Source: JAENVU01 sp046598395 (lineage in GTDB: Bacteria > Actinomycetota > Acidimicrobiia > IMCC26256 > JAENVU01). Taken from it: 27,742 bases of DNA. The position numbers and the translations under genes are program-made. The notes beneath the pieces are model-generated. The model searched no databases, was not told the DNA's origin, and was given only the letters and a program-made list of their open reading frames with translations. Of the stretch, positions 6,821-15,166 are shown piece by piece (within the stretch, counting starts at the first letter, position 1; the number at the start of each line of letters is the position of its first letter). The stretch covers positions 1-27,742 of the forward strand of contig JBKJIQ010000029.1 in assembly GCA_046598395.1 (NCBI GenBank), in the 5' to 3' direction.

Positions 6821-7627
6821 GTGCCCGGAGAGAATCCCTTTACCCACGCCCGTACCCGGGTGATCGCGGTGGCATCCGGAAAGGGTGGCGTCGGCAAGTC
6901 TTCGGTCACGACCAACCTCGCGGTCGCGTTGGCGCGGATGGGCAAGAACGTGGCGGCGATCGATGCCGACGTGTGGGGCTTCTCGATGCCGCGGATGCTC
7001 GGTGTGGAGAACGGGCCCGAGCTCACCGACGAGAACCAGATGATCCCGCCGTCTGCGCACGGTGTGCGGCTCCTCTCCATGGGTTTCTTCGTCCCGGAGG
7101 ACCAGGCGGTGATCTGGCGGGGCCCGATGTTGCACAAGGCGCTCGAGCAATTCCTCACCGACGTGGCCTGGGGCGAGCCCGACTACTTGATCATCGACAT
7201 GCCCCCGGGCACGGGTGATGTCTCGCTATCGATGAGCCAGTTCCTGCCGCGCGCGGAGGTCGTGATCGTGACCACACCCCAACCCGCCGCGCAGGCAGTG
7301 GCCCAACGGGCCGCGGCGATGGCGGAAAAGGTGGAGCTCGACGTGATCGGCGTGGTCGAGAACATGAGTTGGTTCCGCGGCGACGACGGCGTGGCGTATG
7401 AGATCTTCGGATCAGGCGGTGGGCAGGAACTTGCCGACCGACTCGAGAAGCCGTTGTTCGGCAAGATCCCGCTCGTTTCCGCGTTGCGCGAGGGTGGCGA
7501 TGTCGGCGAACCGATCGTGGTGACCGATCCCGAGTCCGAGGTGGCGCGCACCTTCGTATCCATCGCCGAACAGATCGACGCGATTACCCCGACCCGTATC
7601 TACCGGTCCGAGCTCAAGATCAACTGA
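6821..7627 (+). CDS. mrp: Mrp/ApbC family P-loop ATPase, Fe-S cluster carrier
   Basis: A 268-residue Mrp/NBP35-type ATPase. It has the deviant Walker A GKGGVGKS at residues 20-27, the DADVWGFSMPRML switch region, DMPPGTGDVSLS, and the family hallmark ENMSWF followed by EIFGSGGG. There is no N-terminal MIP18/DUF59 domain. The CxxC usually between ENMS and FGSGGG is absent (FRGDDGVAYE), as I recall for other actinobacterial Mrp proteins, so cluster binding at that site is doubtful. Mrp proteins are implicated in transferring Fe-S clusters to apo-proteins in the cytosol. GTG 6821 is chosen because AGGAG (6811-6815) precedes it by five bases. It is divergent from the SufR-like regulator with a 57-base spacer, so joint regulation is plausible. 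The truncated sensor gene starts ten bases after its stop. Confidence 0.9.
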   Translation: MPGENPFTHARTRVIAVASGKGGVGKSSVTTNLAVALARMGKNVAAIDADVWGFSMPRMLGVENGPELTDENQMIPPSAHGVRLLSMGFFVPEDQAVIWRGPMLHKALEQFLTDVAWGEPDYLIIDMPPGTGDVSLSMSQFLPRAEVVIVTTPQPAAQAVAQRAAAMAEKVELDVIGVVENMSWFRGDDGVAYEIFGSGGGQELADRLEKPLFGKIPLVSALREGGDVGEPIVVTDPESEVARTFVSIAEQIDAITPTRIYRSELKIN

Positions 7628-7637
7628 AGCGGACCCT

Positions 7638-8393
7638 ATGCCCGAAGCCTCAACCGTGCGGCCGCGCCCGCGGCGCTGGATCGTGCTCCAATACTCACTT
7701 GGCGGTGTCGCGGCCGTGATGCTCATCGCGATTGGTTCGCTCTATTTGCTCCGCCGTACGAGTACCGACGCCTCGATTCGCGAGGCGCAGGAGAAGAACC
7801 GGGTGATGGCAGTGGCAGTGGTGCAACCCGAACTCACCAACGGTGCCGTCGTGAGTTCCGCTTCCTTCCTGGACACGTTCGACACCGAAGTACGGATGCG
7901 GCTGCTGCCGGCCGGTGCCACGAGGGTCAAGCTGTGGGATGCCGGAGGACGGATCGTCTACTCGGACGAGCGGCGACTCATCGGCGAGCAATTCGGACTC
8001 GGCACCGAGGAACGTGACGTGTTGCGCAGTGGCGGCAGTCATGCCGGAGCCAGCGACCTCAAGGACGCCGAGGACCGGTTCGAGCGTCGGGACCGGAGCT
8101 TGCTCGAGGTCTACCGGCGAGTCCGCACACCGGACGGTACTCCGCTGCTCTTCGAGACCTACTTCGACTATTCGGCCCTCGCCGCGGCGCGCGACGCGAT
8201 GTGGCGGAACTATGCCCCTGGCGTGTTCGCGATGCTCGCGGCCCTCGCGGTATTACAAGTTGGGCTCGCGTGGTCATTGTCCCGGCGACTGCGCGCCAAT
8301 CATGGCGAACGTGAGGAGCTGTTCGTCCGTGCGATGAGAGCGTCGGAGGCGAAGCGATCGCAGCTGCGGCGACCCTCCGTCCGGATGTCGTGA
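7638..8393 (+). pseudogene. Sensor histidine kinase, truncated (sensor half only)
   Basis: A 251-residue remnant of a two-component sensor. One membrane helix lies at about 17-38, an extracytoplasmic domain of about 150 residues follows (containing VKLWDAGGRIVYSDERRLIG), a second helix spans about 192-214, and then a short cytoplasmic linker (SRRLRANHGEREELFVRAMRASEA). In intact LiaS/DesK-like kinases that linker leads straight into the phosphorylated-His helix, but here the frame becomes unrelated after about residue 235 and stops at 8393. No His box, N box or G box exists. The DNA from about 8345 onward encodes, in another frame, the inside of a response-regulator receiver domain. I infer a deletion that removed the kinase core and the regulator's N-terminus. 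A truncated sensor product is possible, but it could not phosphorylate. Confidence 0.75.
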
Positions 8394-8869
8394 TCATGGA
8401 TCTTTCGATGCCCGAGCTCGATGGCATCGTCGCGACGCGCGAGATCGTCGCGGCGAACCCGGAGACGCGCGTGCTGGTCCTCACGTCGTTCTCGGACCAA
8501 GAACGGATCGTCGAAGTTTTCGATGCCGGTGCCGTCGGCTATCTCTTGAAGGATGCCGATCCGGAGGAACTCACCAAGGCGGTGCGGGCAGTATCTCGGG
8601 GGGAAATGCCCCTGGACCCGCGTGCCGCGCGGATGCTGCTCGGCGGCGGCGCCCGCAACCGGCCGAATACGGACCTGACCGACCGCGAGCAGGAAGTGCT
8701 CGAACTCGTCGCAACCGGCCGCTCGAACAAGGCCATCGCCCGACGGCTCGGGATCAGCGAGAAGACGGTGAAGGCCCACCTCACCAAAATCTTCCAACGG
8801 ATCGGGGTGACGGACCGGACCCAGGCCGCGCTCTGGGTGAGCAAGCGCGGCATGGGAACGGGTCACTGA
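8390..8869 (+). pseudogene. NarL/LuxR-type response regulator, N-terminally truncated
   Basis: The open frame encodes 159 residues. It holds the second half of a receiver domain (starting at the phospho-acceptor strand, VVIMDLSMPELDG, then VLVLTSFSD and the conserved lysine in GYLLKDADP) and an intact LuxR-type helix-turn-helix (LTDREQEVLELVATGRSNKAIARRLGISEKTVKAHLTKI). The first ~50 residues, including the acidic pair, are missing. Receiver-like coding continues upstream in the same frame to about 8345 (GGEAIAAAATLRPDVV) but has no start there. The GTG at 8390 overlaps the TGA of the sensor remnant (GTGA), so a short product could be made by coupled translation. DNA binding could survive, while phosphorylation control could not. 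This is the regulator partner of the preceding remnant. Confidence 0.75.
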
Positions 8870-8882
8870 TGGGCGTCTCGGT

Positions 8883-10256
8883 TCAGTAGAGGACGGCGCA
8901 GCTACTCATCCGGATCTCACCACTGGTGCAACGGTCGTGGCCGGCGTCGCCGCGGATGCTGTCGCTGTCGGCACCACCGTTGAGGTCGTCCCCGCCGTCG
9001 CCACCATAGAGGTCGTCGTTGCCAGCGTCGCCGAAGATCTTGTCGGCCCCGCCACCTCCCCGGATGGTGTCGAGACTGTCGCCGCCGCAGATGGTGTCAT
9101 TGCCGAGCCCACCATCGATGGTGTCGTTGCCGGACAAGCCGATGATCACGTCGCTGCCAGCAGTGCCGACGATCGTGTCGCTGCCAGCAGTGCCGACGAT
9201 GGTGGCCACCTTGCCGTTACAGGTTGGTACGAGCACGTTGTAGGGGCACTGTTGCTGGCGAGTGTTGCCCGCACGGTCGGTGCCGGTCACCGTCGCCGTC
9301 AGCTGACCGGGGTTCGCGGTCGAGACCGCCACGGTCAGCGAAGGACTCACGGGTCCGGACCGCGCGTCGGTGACCGTCGCGTTCACGGTCGCGTTCGGTT
9401 GGCTCAGCAGGTAGGTGGGGGTTGCGCCACAGACCACCTCGGGTGCGGTGGCATCCCGCTTGACGGTGATCGAACCCGAACCGGGACCGCCGAAGCCAGC
9501 CGATGTCGCGGTACAGGTGTAGGAGACACCGGTGGTGTCGACGGTCAGGTCCGCCGGATCGCAGCCGGTGGTCGAGACGATCGCCGACTCGGCGTCGGTC
9601 ACCGTCCAGGAGAGGTTGAGGTCGGAGCGGTACCAACCGTTGGTTCCGACGGTGCCGGTCACGTTCGGTGTGACGACGGGAGGCGAGTAGTCCAACCCGG
9701 GGGTCCGCCAGAGAAAGACTCCGTTGACCGAACTCGCGGCGCCATCGCCGGATCCGAGCCCGAGTGACCCATCCGCGGTTGTTCCGGTCCCGGCGTGCGA
9801 GTAGCTGGCGGACCCTCCGATCGGCAGGCCGTTCGCATCTTTGGAGGCCGTCCAACCGCCGGTGTACTCCTGGTAGAAGTAGGTCAGAGAGGTGTAGGTG
9901 GTCCAGCGCATGTCGCCGAGGAACCCGACTCCCGCCCAGAAGCCCTCGATGCCCGTGGGCGGAGGAGCGGTGGGGTCGGCCAGACCGGGCCAGTAGTCGT
10001 CCATCAGCCCGCGCACTTGGCTCTCGGTGCCCCAGACCCAACCGGTCAGGTTCTTCCCGCCGACGGCGCCCGAACATGGCGTGATGCCGTCCGTGGGACA
10101 CACCGTGGCGACTTGGTCCCAGCTCAAGCCGGTGGTCTCATACAGCTGACGCCACTCCTTGCCATCAGCGGTCACTGCGCTCGCGGGTGTGGCGAACGGT
10201 GTGATGCCCGCCACCGCCAGGATCATCCCGGCCAGGAGCGTCCGAAATCGGCGCAT
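8883..10256 (-). CDS. Secreted protein with Ig-like domains and RTX calcium-binding repeats
   Basis: A 457-residue exported protein. A signal peptide ends near residue 27 (ATPASA). Residues 30-188 form a Trp/Gly-rich domain (EWRQLYETTGLSWDQV, GWVWGTESQVRGLM, FYQEYTGGW, NGVFLWR) resembling an N-terminal domain I know from surface and PEP-CTERM-associated proteins. Two Ig-like modules follow (about 191-270 and 271-345), typical of bacterial surface proteins. Residues 354-442 carry nonapeptide RTX repeats (GGLGNDTICGGDSLDTI and similar) that fold on calcium outside the cell. There is no anchor or sorting motif, so it is probably released or bound noncovalently. The ATG at 10256 has GGAAGG seven bases upstream. 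It is convergent with the response-regulator remnant (13-base gap) and divergent from the subtilase-like protein. Role unknown, probably adhesion or matrix. Confidence 0.85.
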   Translation of the reverse strand: MRRFRTLLAGMILAVAGITPFATPASAVTADGKEWRQLYETTGLSWDQVATVCPTDGITPCSGAVGGKNLTGWVWGTESQVRGLMDDYWPGLADPTAPPPTGIEGFWAGVGFLGDMRWTTYTSLTYFYQEYTGGWTASKDANGLPIGGSASYSHAGTGTTADGSLGLGSGDGAASSVNGVFLWRTPGLDYSPPVVTPNVTGTVGTNGWYRSDLNLSWTVTDAESAIVSTTGCDPADLTVDTTGVSYTCTATSAGFGGPGSGSITVKRDATAPEVVCGATPTYLLSQPNATVNATVTDARSGPVSPSLTVAVSTANPGQLTATVTGTDRAGNTRQQQCPYNVLVPTCNGKVATIVGTAGSDTIVGTAGSDVIIGLSGNDTIDGGLGNDTICGGDSLDTIRGGGGADKIFGDAGNDDLYGGDGGDDLNGGADSDSIRGDAGHDRCTSGEIRMSSCAVLY

Positions 10257-10456
10257 TCGTGGTCCTTCCGTGGGCCCGGATTGTCCGGAGGCCCTTGGGC
10301 GACGTTCACGCTTGGGTCGAGTGACCCAGGCTGCACCGTTCAATCTAAGGAACTCGACGTCCGGTTGATATCAGACTTTGGTCGTAGGACCCTGCAGGAT
10401 CAAGGGGCTGATCATTTCCTGGCTATCCTGGGCGTTTCGCGCAGTTCGGGGGGCTC
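10257..10456. other. Divergent intergenic region with two 5'-leader hairpins
   Basis: This 200-base region separates the two secreted-protein genes. On the minus side it holds two inverted repeats in the presumed leader of the RTX gene. One is 10272-10294, a GGGCC...GGCCC stem enclosing CCGGA-TTG-TCCGG. The other is 10311-10330, TGGGTC-GAGT-GACCCA. A TAGATT (10347-10342, minus) and a TATCCT (10424-10429, plus) are possible -10 elements without clear -35 partners. No open frame here looks coding. Confidence 0.45.
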
Positions 10457-13400
10457 ATGCGTCGAGGGATCGTGTTGCTAGGTGTGGTGTTGCTCGGCGT
10501 GGTGTTGCTCGGGGTCATCCCGATCGAGTCGAGCACTACGGGCGCGGCGCAAACCAGCAACGCAGCCGCGACCACTGCCGTGCTCGACTGTGCGAACTGG
10601 CGGTATACGGCCGCGGATGAACCGGCAACCTTGCCGAGCGAGTTCGATCGCAATAGCTACAAGCGCACCAGCCTGCGTGACCCGGCGATCCAGACGTCCC
10701 CGCACCACCTCTGTGGCCAGAAGGGTGCTGCCGTCGACCTCGCCTGGGGAGTCACCCAAGGTCGGCCTGATGTGCGGATCGCAGTCCTCGACTCCGGCAT
10801 CAAGTGGCGCGATGCCGGCGCGATGCACGATCTCGCCGATCGCGCGTACCTCAACCGCGGTGAGGTCACTCCGCCGTGTGGTACGCCGAGCGGCGACTGC
10901 AACAACGACGGTCGGTTTTCGATCGCAGATTTCGGTGCGATCCCTGACCTCAACGGCAATGGTCTTGCCGATCCCGAAGATCTGATCCTGAGTGCCGGTT
11001 ACTCCGACCATGTGGACAGTGACGCCAACGGATATGTGGATGACATCTCCGGTTGGGACTTTCTCGTCGGCGACAACAATCCACTCGACACGGTCAACTA
11101 TGGGCACGGCACCGGCGAGGCCGAGGACTCGACCGCGGCCGACAACGGAGTCGGCGACGTCGGCACGTGCCCGCGCTGCACCTTCATTCCGGTGCGGGTG
11201 GGGGATTCGTTCGTTGCGGATGGCGGACGCTTCGCCGCGGGCGTGCTGTTCGGGTTGGACTCGCATGCGGCGGTGATTCAGGAGGCCCTCGGCGCGATCA
11301 ACAACCCGCGTCAGGCCCAACAGGCGATCGACTCGGCGTATCGCCGCGGCGTACCGGTCATCGCGTCGATGGCGGATGAAGCATCGAAGCATCCGAACCT
11401 GCCCGGCTCCCTCGAACACACACTCGCGGTGAACTCGGTGCGCGATACCGGCTTACCGAGGAGCTACCTCGCGCTCAACGGCTGCACGAACTACGGCGGT
11501 CACACCTTCTTGTCGATCCCGTCGTCGTCGTGTTCATCGGAGGCGACCGGCATCATGAGCGGTGTCGCCGGTCTCGTCATCAGTGAGGCGCGCGACCGTG
11601 GACTCACGCTGTCGACGAATGAGATCCTTCAACTCGCCCGAGCGTCTGCGGACGACATCGACTTCTCCACGCCGAATGCCGTAGATCCGGCGAATGACTT
11701 CTTGAGTGGCGGGACCGTGCGGTATCCGAGCACGGCGGGGTGGGACGCGACCCACGGCTACGGACGGCTCAACGCTTATGAGTTGGTGAAAGCAGTGCGA
11801 GACGCGCGGATTCCACCCGAAGCAGATCTCACGACCCCGAAGTGGTTCTCGGTCTTGCCGGCCCACGGGTTGGTCGACGTACGCGGCCATGTGGCCGCGC
11901 CCCGCGCCGCGAGCTATTCGTATCGGGTGGAGTGGGCCACGGGTCTCCAGCCGCCCGCGTCGCCCGCGGCAGACACCTGGCATGTGATCGAGCTCCGCAG
12001 CCACCGCACCACCGCGAAGGATGGCCGACTCGCCACCTTGAACCTCGACGACGTCGCCGCCGCACTCGGCGGCGCGCAGGGTCCGCCCGCGGATCCCACC
12101 ACCGGTCGGACCGAGGAGGAGAAGTTCTCGATCCGACTGCGAGTCGTGGTGACCGCGGCAGGCGGGCCCACGAACGGACTCGTCGGCGAGAGTCAGAAGC
12201 AGGTCTTCGTGCACGATGACCCCGACCTCGTGGCCGGCATGCCGCGTGCCGTCAAGGGCAGCGGTACTGCCAGCCCGGTGTTCGTGGACCTGGAGCCCGG
12301 TGGCGGAACCGAGATGGTGCTCGCCACCGACGACGGCCGCATCCATGCGTTCCGCTCGGATATGACCGAACTCCCTGGCTTTCCGGTCCATACCGACCGT
12401 GCGCCCTATTGGGTGACCGGCGCGACCGCCGCGGCGGACGGCATCTCGCCCGCTCGCGCCGCGGTGATGGTGGGCGCGCCGGTCGCCGCGGACCTCGATG
12501 GTGATCACTTCTTGGATCTCGCAGTCGGCGATCTCGAGGGCCGAGTGCATGCATGGAACTATCGGGGTGAAGAGCTCGCGGGTTTCGAGGACGTGCATAC
12601 CAACGGATGGTTCTCCCTCGATCACCCACTCGCGCAGGACTCGACGAACCGAACCCAACGCGGTTTCGGAGGCTCACTCGCGGCGGCGGACCTCGACGGT
12701 GACAACCACCCGGAGTTGGTTGGTGCCGCGCTCGATCGTCATGTCTATGCCTGGCACGGGGATGGAACGCCAGTCGACGGCTTTCCGGTGCTCGTTGTCG
12801 ATCCGACCAAGATCGAACAGGTGGTCCCCGGTCTTGATCGCGTGATCTTTCGCGCCGACTCCGGCGTACGCGATGGCGGAAGTCTGATGGCCACGCCCGC
12901 CCTCGCCGACCTCGACGGCGACGGCCACCCCGAGATCATCGTCGGCGCACAAGAGGAATACGTCGAGCCGTTCAACGCACCCGAGTTCGGCGGTATCCCC
13001 GGAACGTCGGGGAACTCGCGTGAATACGCGATCTCGCCGCTTGGCCGCAACGCAACGAACCCGAACCCGAACCCCGCCCATCCCGATGCCCAGGCGTATC
13101 TGCCCGGATGGCCCGCCCGGATCGGGATGTTCCAAACCGAGGTGCTGCCGGTCATCGGCAATGGAGTCTCGGCACAGGCCGCGATCGGTGACCTGATCCC
13201 TGCTCATCCGGGACCAGAGATAGCAGTCGCGGCGGCCGTCGGCCCGTTGTACGTACTCGGCGCCGATGGGAAATCGGCCTTGGGTCAGGTGGACGGTAAA
13301 GACACGCCGTTGCATTGGTTCGGCGGACTGTTTGCGAACGATCCCGCCGGTACCGGCGCGGCCCGCAACTCCGAGGATATTGGCGTGATGCTCGTGGCGT

Positions 13401-13903
13401 TCGGGGGGCCGAGTGTGGGCAAGATCGGCAGTCGTGACCATCTCGATGTGGCGGCGCCGGTGGCCGGACTCTCACGGCTGCTCGATACCGCAACCCCGGA
13501 GCTGCAACTGCCGTCCGACGATCAGCTTGCGGCCTGGGATCCCACCGACGCCACGATGCGCCCCGCGTTCCCTCGGGAGACCCCCGACCTCGCGTTCTTC
13601 GTCACACCGGCCATTGGCGACGTGAACGGTGATCGCCGGACCGAAGTGATCGCCGGGAACGGGGTGTACACGTTGAGCGCGGTGACCTCAGATGGCAGCG
13701 TCCCGGCCGGATGGCCAAAGCTCACGGGCGGCTGGCTCGTCGGGACGCCATCACTTGGCGACTGGGATGGCGACGGAACCTTGGAACTGGCCGTCGTCCG
13801 TCGAGACGGGGTGTTGCTCGTCTGGCACACGCCCACATCGTCGCCCCATACCCGCCAATGGTCCCGGTTCGGCCAGAACCTTGCCAACACCGGTTCCCGT
13901 TGA
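10457..13903 (+). CDS. Exported subtilisin-fold protein with FG-GAP beta-propeller, altered active site
   Basis: A 1148-residue exported protein. Residues 1-30 form a signal peptide. Residues about 85-445 have the S8 subtilase fold, with D112 (IAVLDSGIKW) and H217 (NYGHGTGEAE) in place. The oxyanion-hole Asn position is Asp307 (VIASMADEAS), and the position of the nucleophilic serine is Thr364 (SSEATGIMSGVAGLV, compare GTSMAAPHVAG). Calcium-site-like Asp/Asn-rich stretches interrupt the fold (NNDGRFSIADFG, DLNGNGLADPED). After a beta-rich linker, residues about 609-1140 contain seven FG-GAP/VCBS-type repeats (DLDGDGHPEIIVG and similar), enough for one seven-bladed propeller. It may be a catalytically weak or inactive subtilase acting as a binding protein. 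The ATG at 10457 follows a G-rich stretch. PGAP-like naming would be S8 peptidase; protease activity is doubtful. Confidence 0.85.
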   Translation: MRRGIVLLGVVLLGVVLLGVIPIESSTTGAAQTSNAAATTAVLDCANWRYTAADEPATLPSEFDRNSYKRTSLRDPAIQTSPHHLCGQKGAAVDLAWGVTQGRPDVRIAVLDSGIKWRDAGAMHDLADRAYLNRGEVTPPCGTPSGDCNNDGRFSIADFGAIPDLNGNGLADPEDLILSAGYSDHVDSDANGYVDDISGWDFLVGDNNPLDTVNYGHGTGEAEDSTAADNGVGDVGTCPRCTFIPVRVGDSFVADGGRFAAGVLFGLDSHAAVIQEALGAINNPRQAQQAIDSAYRRGVPVIASMADEASKHPNLPGSLEHTLAVNSVRDTGLPRSYLALNGCTNYGGHTFLSIPSSSCSSEATGIMSGVAGLVISEARDRGLTLSTNEILQLARASADDIDFSTPNAVDPANDFLSGGTVRYPSTAGWDATHGYGRLNAYELVKAVRDARIPPEADLTTPKWFSVLPAHGLVDVRGHVAAPRAASYSYRVEWATGLQPPASPAADTWHVIELRSHRTTAKDGRLATLNLDDVAAALGGAQGPPADPTTGRTEEEKFSIRLRVVVTAAGGPTNGLVGESQKQVFVHDDPDLVAGMPRAVKGSGTASPVFVDLEPGGGTEMVLATDDGRIHAFRSDMTELPGFPVHTDRAPYWVTGATAAADGISPARAAVMVGAPVAADLDGDHFLDLAVGDLEGRVHAWNYRGEELAGFEDVHTNGWFSLDHPLAQDSTNRTQRGFGGSLAAADLDGDNHPELVGAALDRHVYAWHGDGTPVDGFPVLVVDPTKIEQVVPGLDRVIFRADSGVRDGGSLMATPALADLDGDGHPEIIVGAQEEYVEPFNAPEFGGIPGTSGNSREYAISPLGRNATNPNPNPAHPDAQAYLPGWPARIGMFQTEVLPVIGNGVSAQAAIGDLIPAHPGPEIAVAAAVGPLYVLGADGKSALGQVDGKDTPLHWFGGLFANDPAGTGAARNSEDIGVMLVAFGGPSVGKIGSRDHLDVAAPVAGLSRLLDTATPELQLPSDDQLAAWDPTDATMRPAFPRETPDLAFFVTPAIGDVNGDRRTEVIAGNGVYTLSAVTSDGSVPAGWPKLTGGWLVGTPSLGDWDGDGTLELAVVRRDGVLLVWHTPTSSPHTRQWSRFGQNLANTGSR
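10472..10516 (+). repeat. 15-base tandem triplication in the signal-peptide core
   Basis: Three in-frame 15-base units (10472-10486, 10487-10501, 10502-10516) encode VLLGV three times, forming the hydrophobic core of the signal peptide. Unit changes would lengthen or shorten the core by five residues. Confidence 0.85.
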
Positions 13904-13960
13904 CCCCAGCGCCTACCATGCGAAGCCCTAGTCAACCCCTTCTCCGGAGGCCATTCAGGC

Positions 13961-14188
13961 ATGGAAGTCCGCATCGGTGTTGTCCACACACCCAAGGAAC
14001 TCACCATCGAGACCGACGGTGACGCGGAGACCGTGATCGCCAGCATCGAAGCGGCGGTCAAGTCCGGCGAGGCATTCGTTTGGCTCGAGGATGGCAAGGG
14101 CCGCAAGATCGGCGTGCCGGCCGACAAGATCTCCTACATCGAGGTCAAAGTCGACGACGCCAGTCGCAAGATGGGCTTCGGCCGCTAG
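13961..14188 (+). CDS. DUF3107 protein
   Basis: A 75-residue protein of DUF3107, a small family nearly confined to Actinomycetota (mycobacterial TB9.4/Rv3208A belongs here as I recall). It begins MEVRIGVVHTPKELTIETD and ends with IEVKVDDASRKMGFGR. The composition is acidic/mixed with no cysteines, no signal peptide and no membrane segment. The function is not established. GGAGG at 13946-13950 lies ten bases before ATG 13961. A TACCAT hexamer at 13914-13919 could be a -10 for a promoter just after the subtilase-like gene. It is 15 bases upstream of the first ArsA-like ATPase and probably co-transcribed with both ATPases. Family assignment is confident. Confidence 0.9.
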   Translation: MEVRIGVVHTPKELTIETDGDAETVIASIEAAVKSGEAFVWLEDGKGRKIGVPADKISYIEVKVDDASRKMGFGR

Positions 14189-14203
14189 GCCGACGCACGG
14201 GCG

Positions 14204-15166
14204 GTGGCGTCTCCCGATCTTCTCGGTCGTCGGCTCCTCGTCGTCACCGGGAAGGGTGGCGTCGGCAAGAGCACGGTGGCCGCCGCGCTCGCGCTGGTAG
14301 CCGCGAAACGCGGCAAGCGAGTCCTTGTCGTTGATGTGGATGCGAAGGGCACAATCGCGGACCGGTTCGAATCGGGACCCGTGGGGTTCAAGCCGCGTGA
14401 GGTGATGCCCGGCATATCGCTGATGGCAATGGACACCGAGGCCAGCCTGGCTGAATACATACGGCTGAATCTGCGTGTCCCTATTATCGGACGCCTTGGT
14501 CCGCTGGCCCGCGCGCTCGACTTCGTGGCCACCGCCGCGCCAGGAGTGCGCGAGATCCTCACCATTGGCAAGGTGTGTTGGGAGGTGCGCGAATCCATCG
14601 AAGGTCGCGCCGACTGGGACATCGTGATCGTGGACGCAGCCGCGACCGGGCACGTGATCGCGCAGCTTGGTGCCGCCGACGCGATCGGTGATCTCGTGTC
14701 AGTCGGACCGGTGCGCGGACAGACCGCGTGGATGAGTGAGCTGCTCGCCGACCCGGCGATTACGTCGCTGAACGTGGTGACGACGCCGGAAGAGATGCCG
14801 GTCGCGGAGACGATCGATCTCGTGACGCGCGCCCGCACGGAGCTCAAGGTTCCGCTCGGCGCGGTGATCGTGAACCGGGTGCTGCCCGAGCTGTTCACCC
14901 ATGCCGACGATGCGATGTTCGCGACCCTCTCGACACCGCCGGTGGTGGACGCACTGGTCGCCCAGGTGGGGGCGGGGACGACTGCGGTGATGGACGCGGC
15001 GCGCCTCGCGGTGGCGATGCGCCGCAGCCGGGTCGCGCACCTCTCTCACCTGCGGGACACGGTCGATCTTCCGATGCTGTTGGTCCCGTATCTGTTCGCG
15101 CGGTCACAGGGCCGACGGGAAACCGGCATGGTGGCCGATGCCTTAGCGGCGGAGCTGGGCCTGTGA
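14204..15166 (+). CDS. ArsA/Get3-like ATPase, first subunit (Rv3679-like)
   Basis: A 320-residue P-loop ATPase of the ArsA/Get3 group. It has the deviant Walker A GKGGVGKS at 16-23 with the signature lysine K17, switch motif VDVDAKG, and DAAATGHV in place of the DTAPTGHT of ArsA. There is no CxxC and no arsenite-binding cysteine set, so arsenite transport is unlikely. Together with the next gene it matches the actinobacterial ATPase pair Rv3679-Rv3680 in lengths and order. That pair is reported as a heteromeric Get3-like complex affecting the envelope. The start is GTG 14204, with no strong ribosome site and a 15-base gap from DUF3107, which suggests coupled translation. The stop overlaps the next start by four bases (GTGA). 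Confidence 0.88.
   Translation: MASPDLLGRRLLVVTGKGGVGKSTVAAALALVAAKRGKRVLVVDVDAKGTIADRFESGPVGFKPREVMPGISLMAMDTEASLAEYIRLNLRVPIIGRLGPLARALDFVATAAPGVREILTIGKVCWEVRESIEGRADWDIVIVDAAATGHVIAQLGAADAIGDLVSVGPVRGQTAWMSELLADPAITSLNVVTTPEEMPVAETIDLVTRARTELKVPLGAVIVNRVLPELFTHADDAMFATLSTPPVVDALVAQVGAGTTAVMDAARLAVAMRRSRVAHLSHLRDTVDLPMLLVPYLFARSQGRRETGMVADALAAELGL

Noticed and set aside
6821..7627. Missing CxxC in Mrp as a novelty
   Set aside because: I recall that actinobacterial Mrp proteins commonly lack it, so it is noted in the gene entry only.
8900..9210. Short repeated DNA units resembling a CRISPR-like array
   Set aside because: The repeats follow the nonapeptide RTX codon pattern in frame, vary in sequence and have no constant spacer length.
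11534..12658. 374-codon minus-strand open frame inside the subtilase-like gene
   Set aside because: It is the mirror of a clearly coding propeller region, with no motifs. High-GC antisense frames of this length are common.
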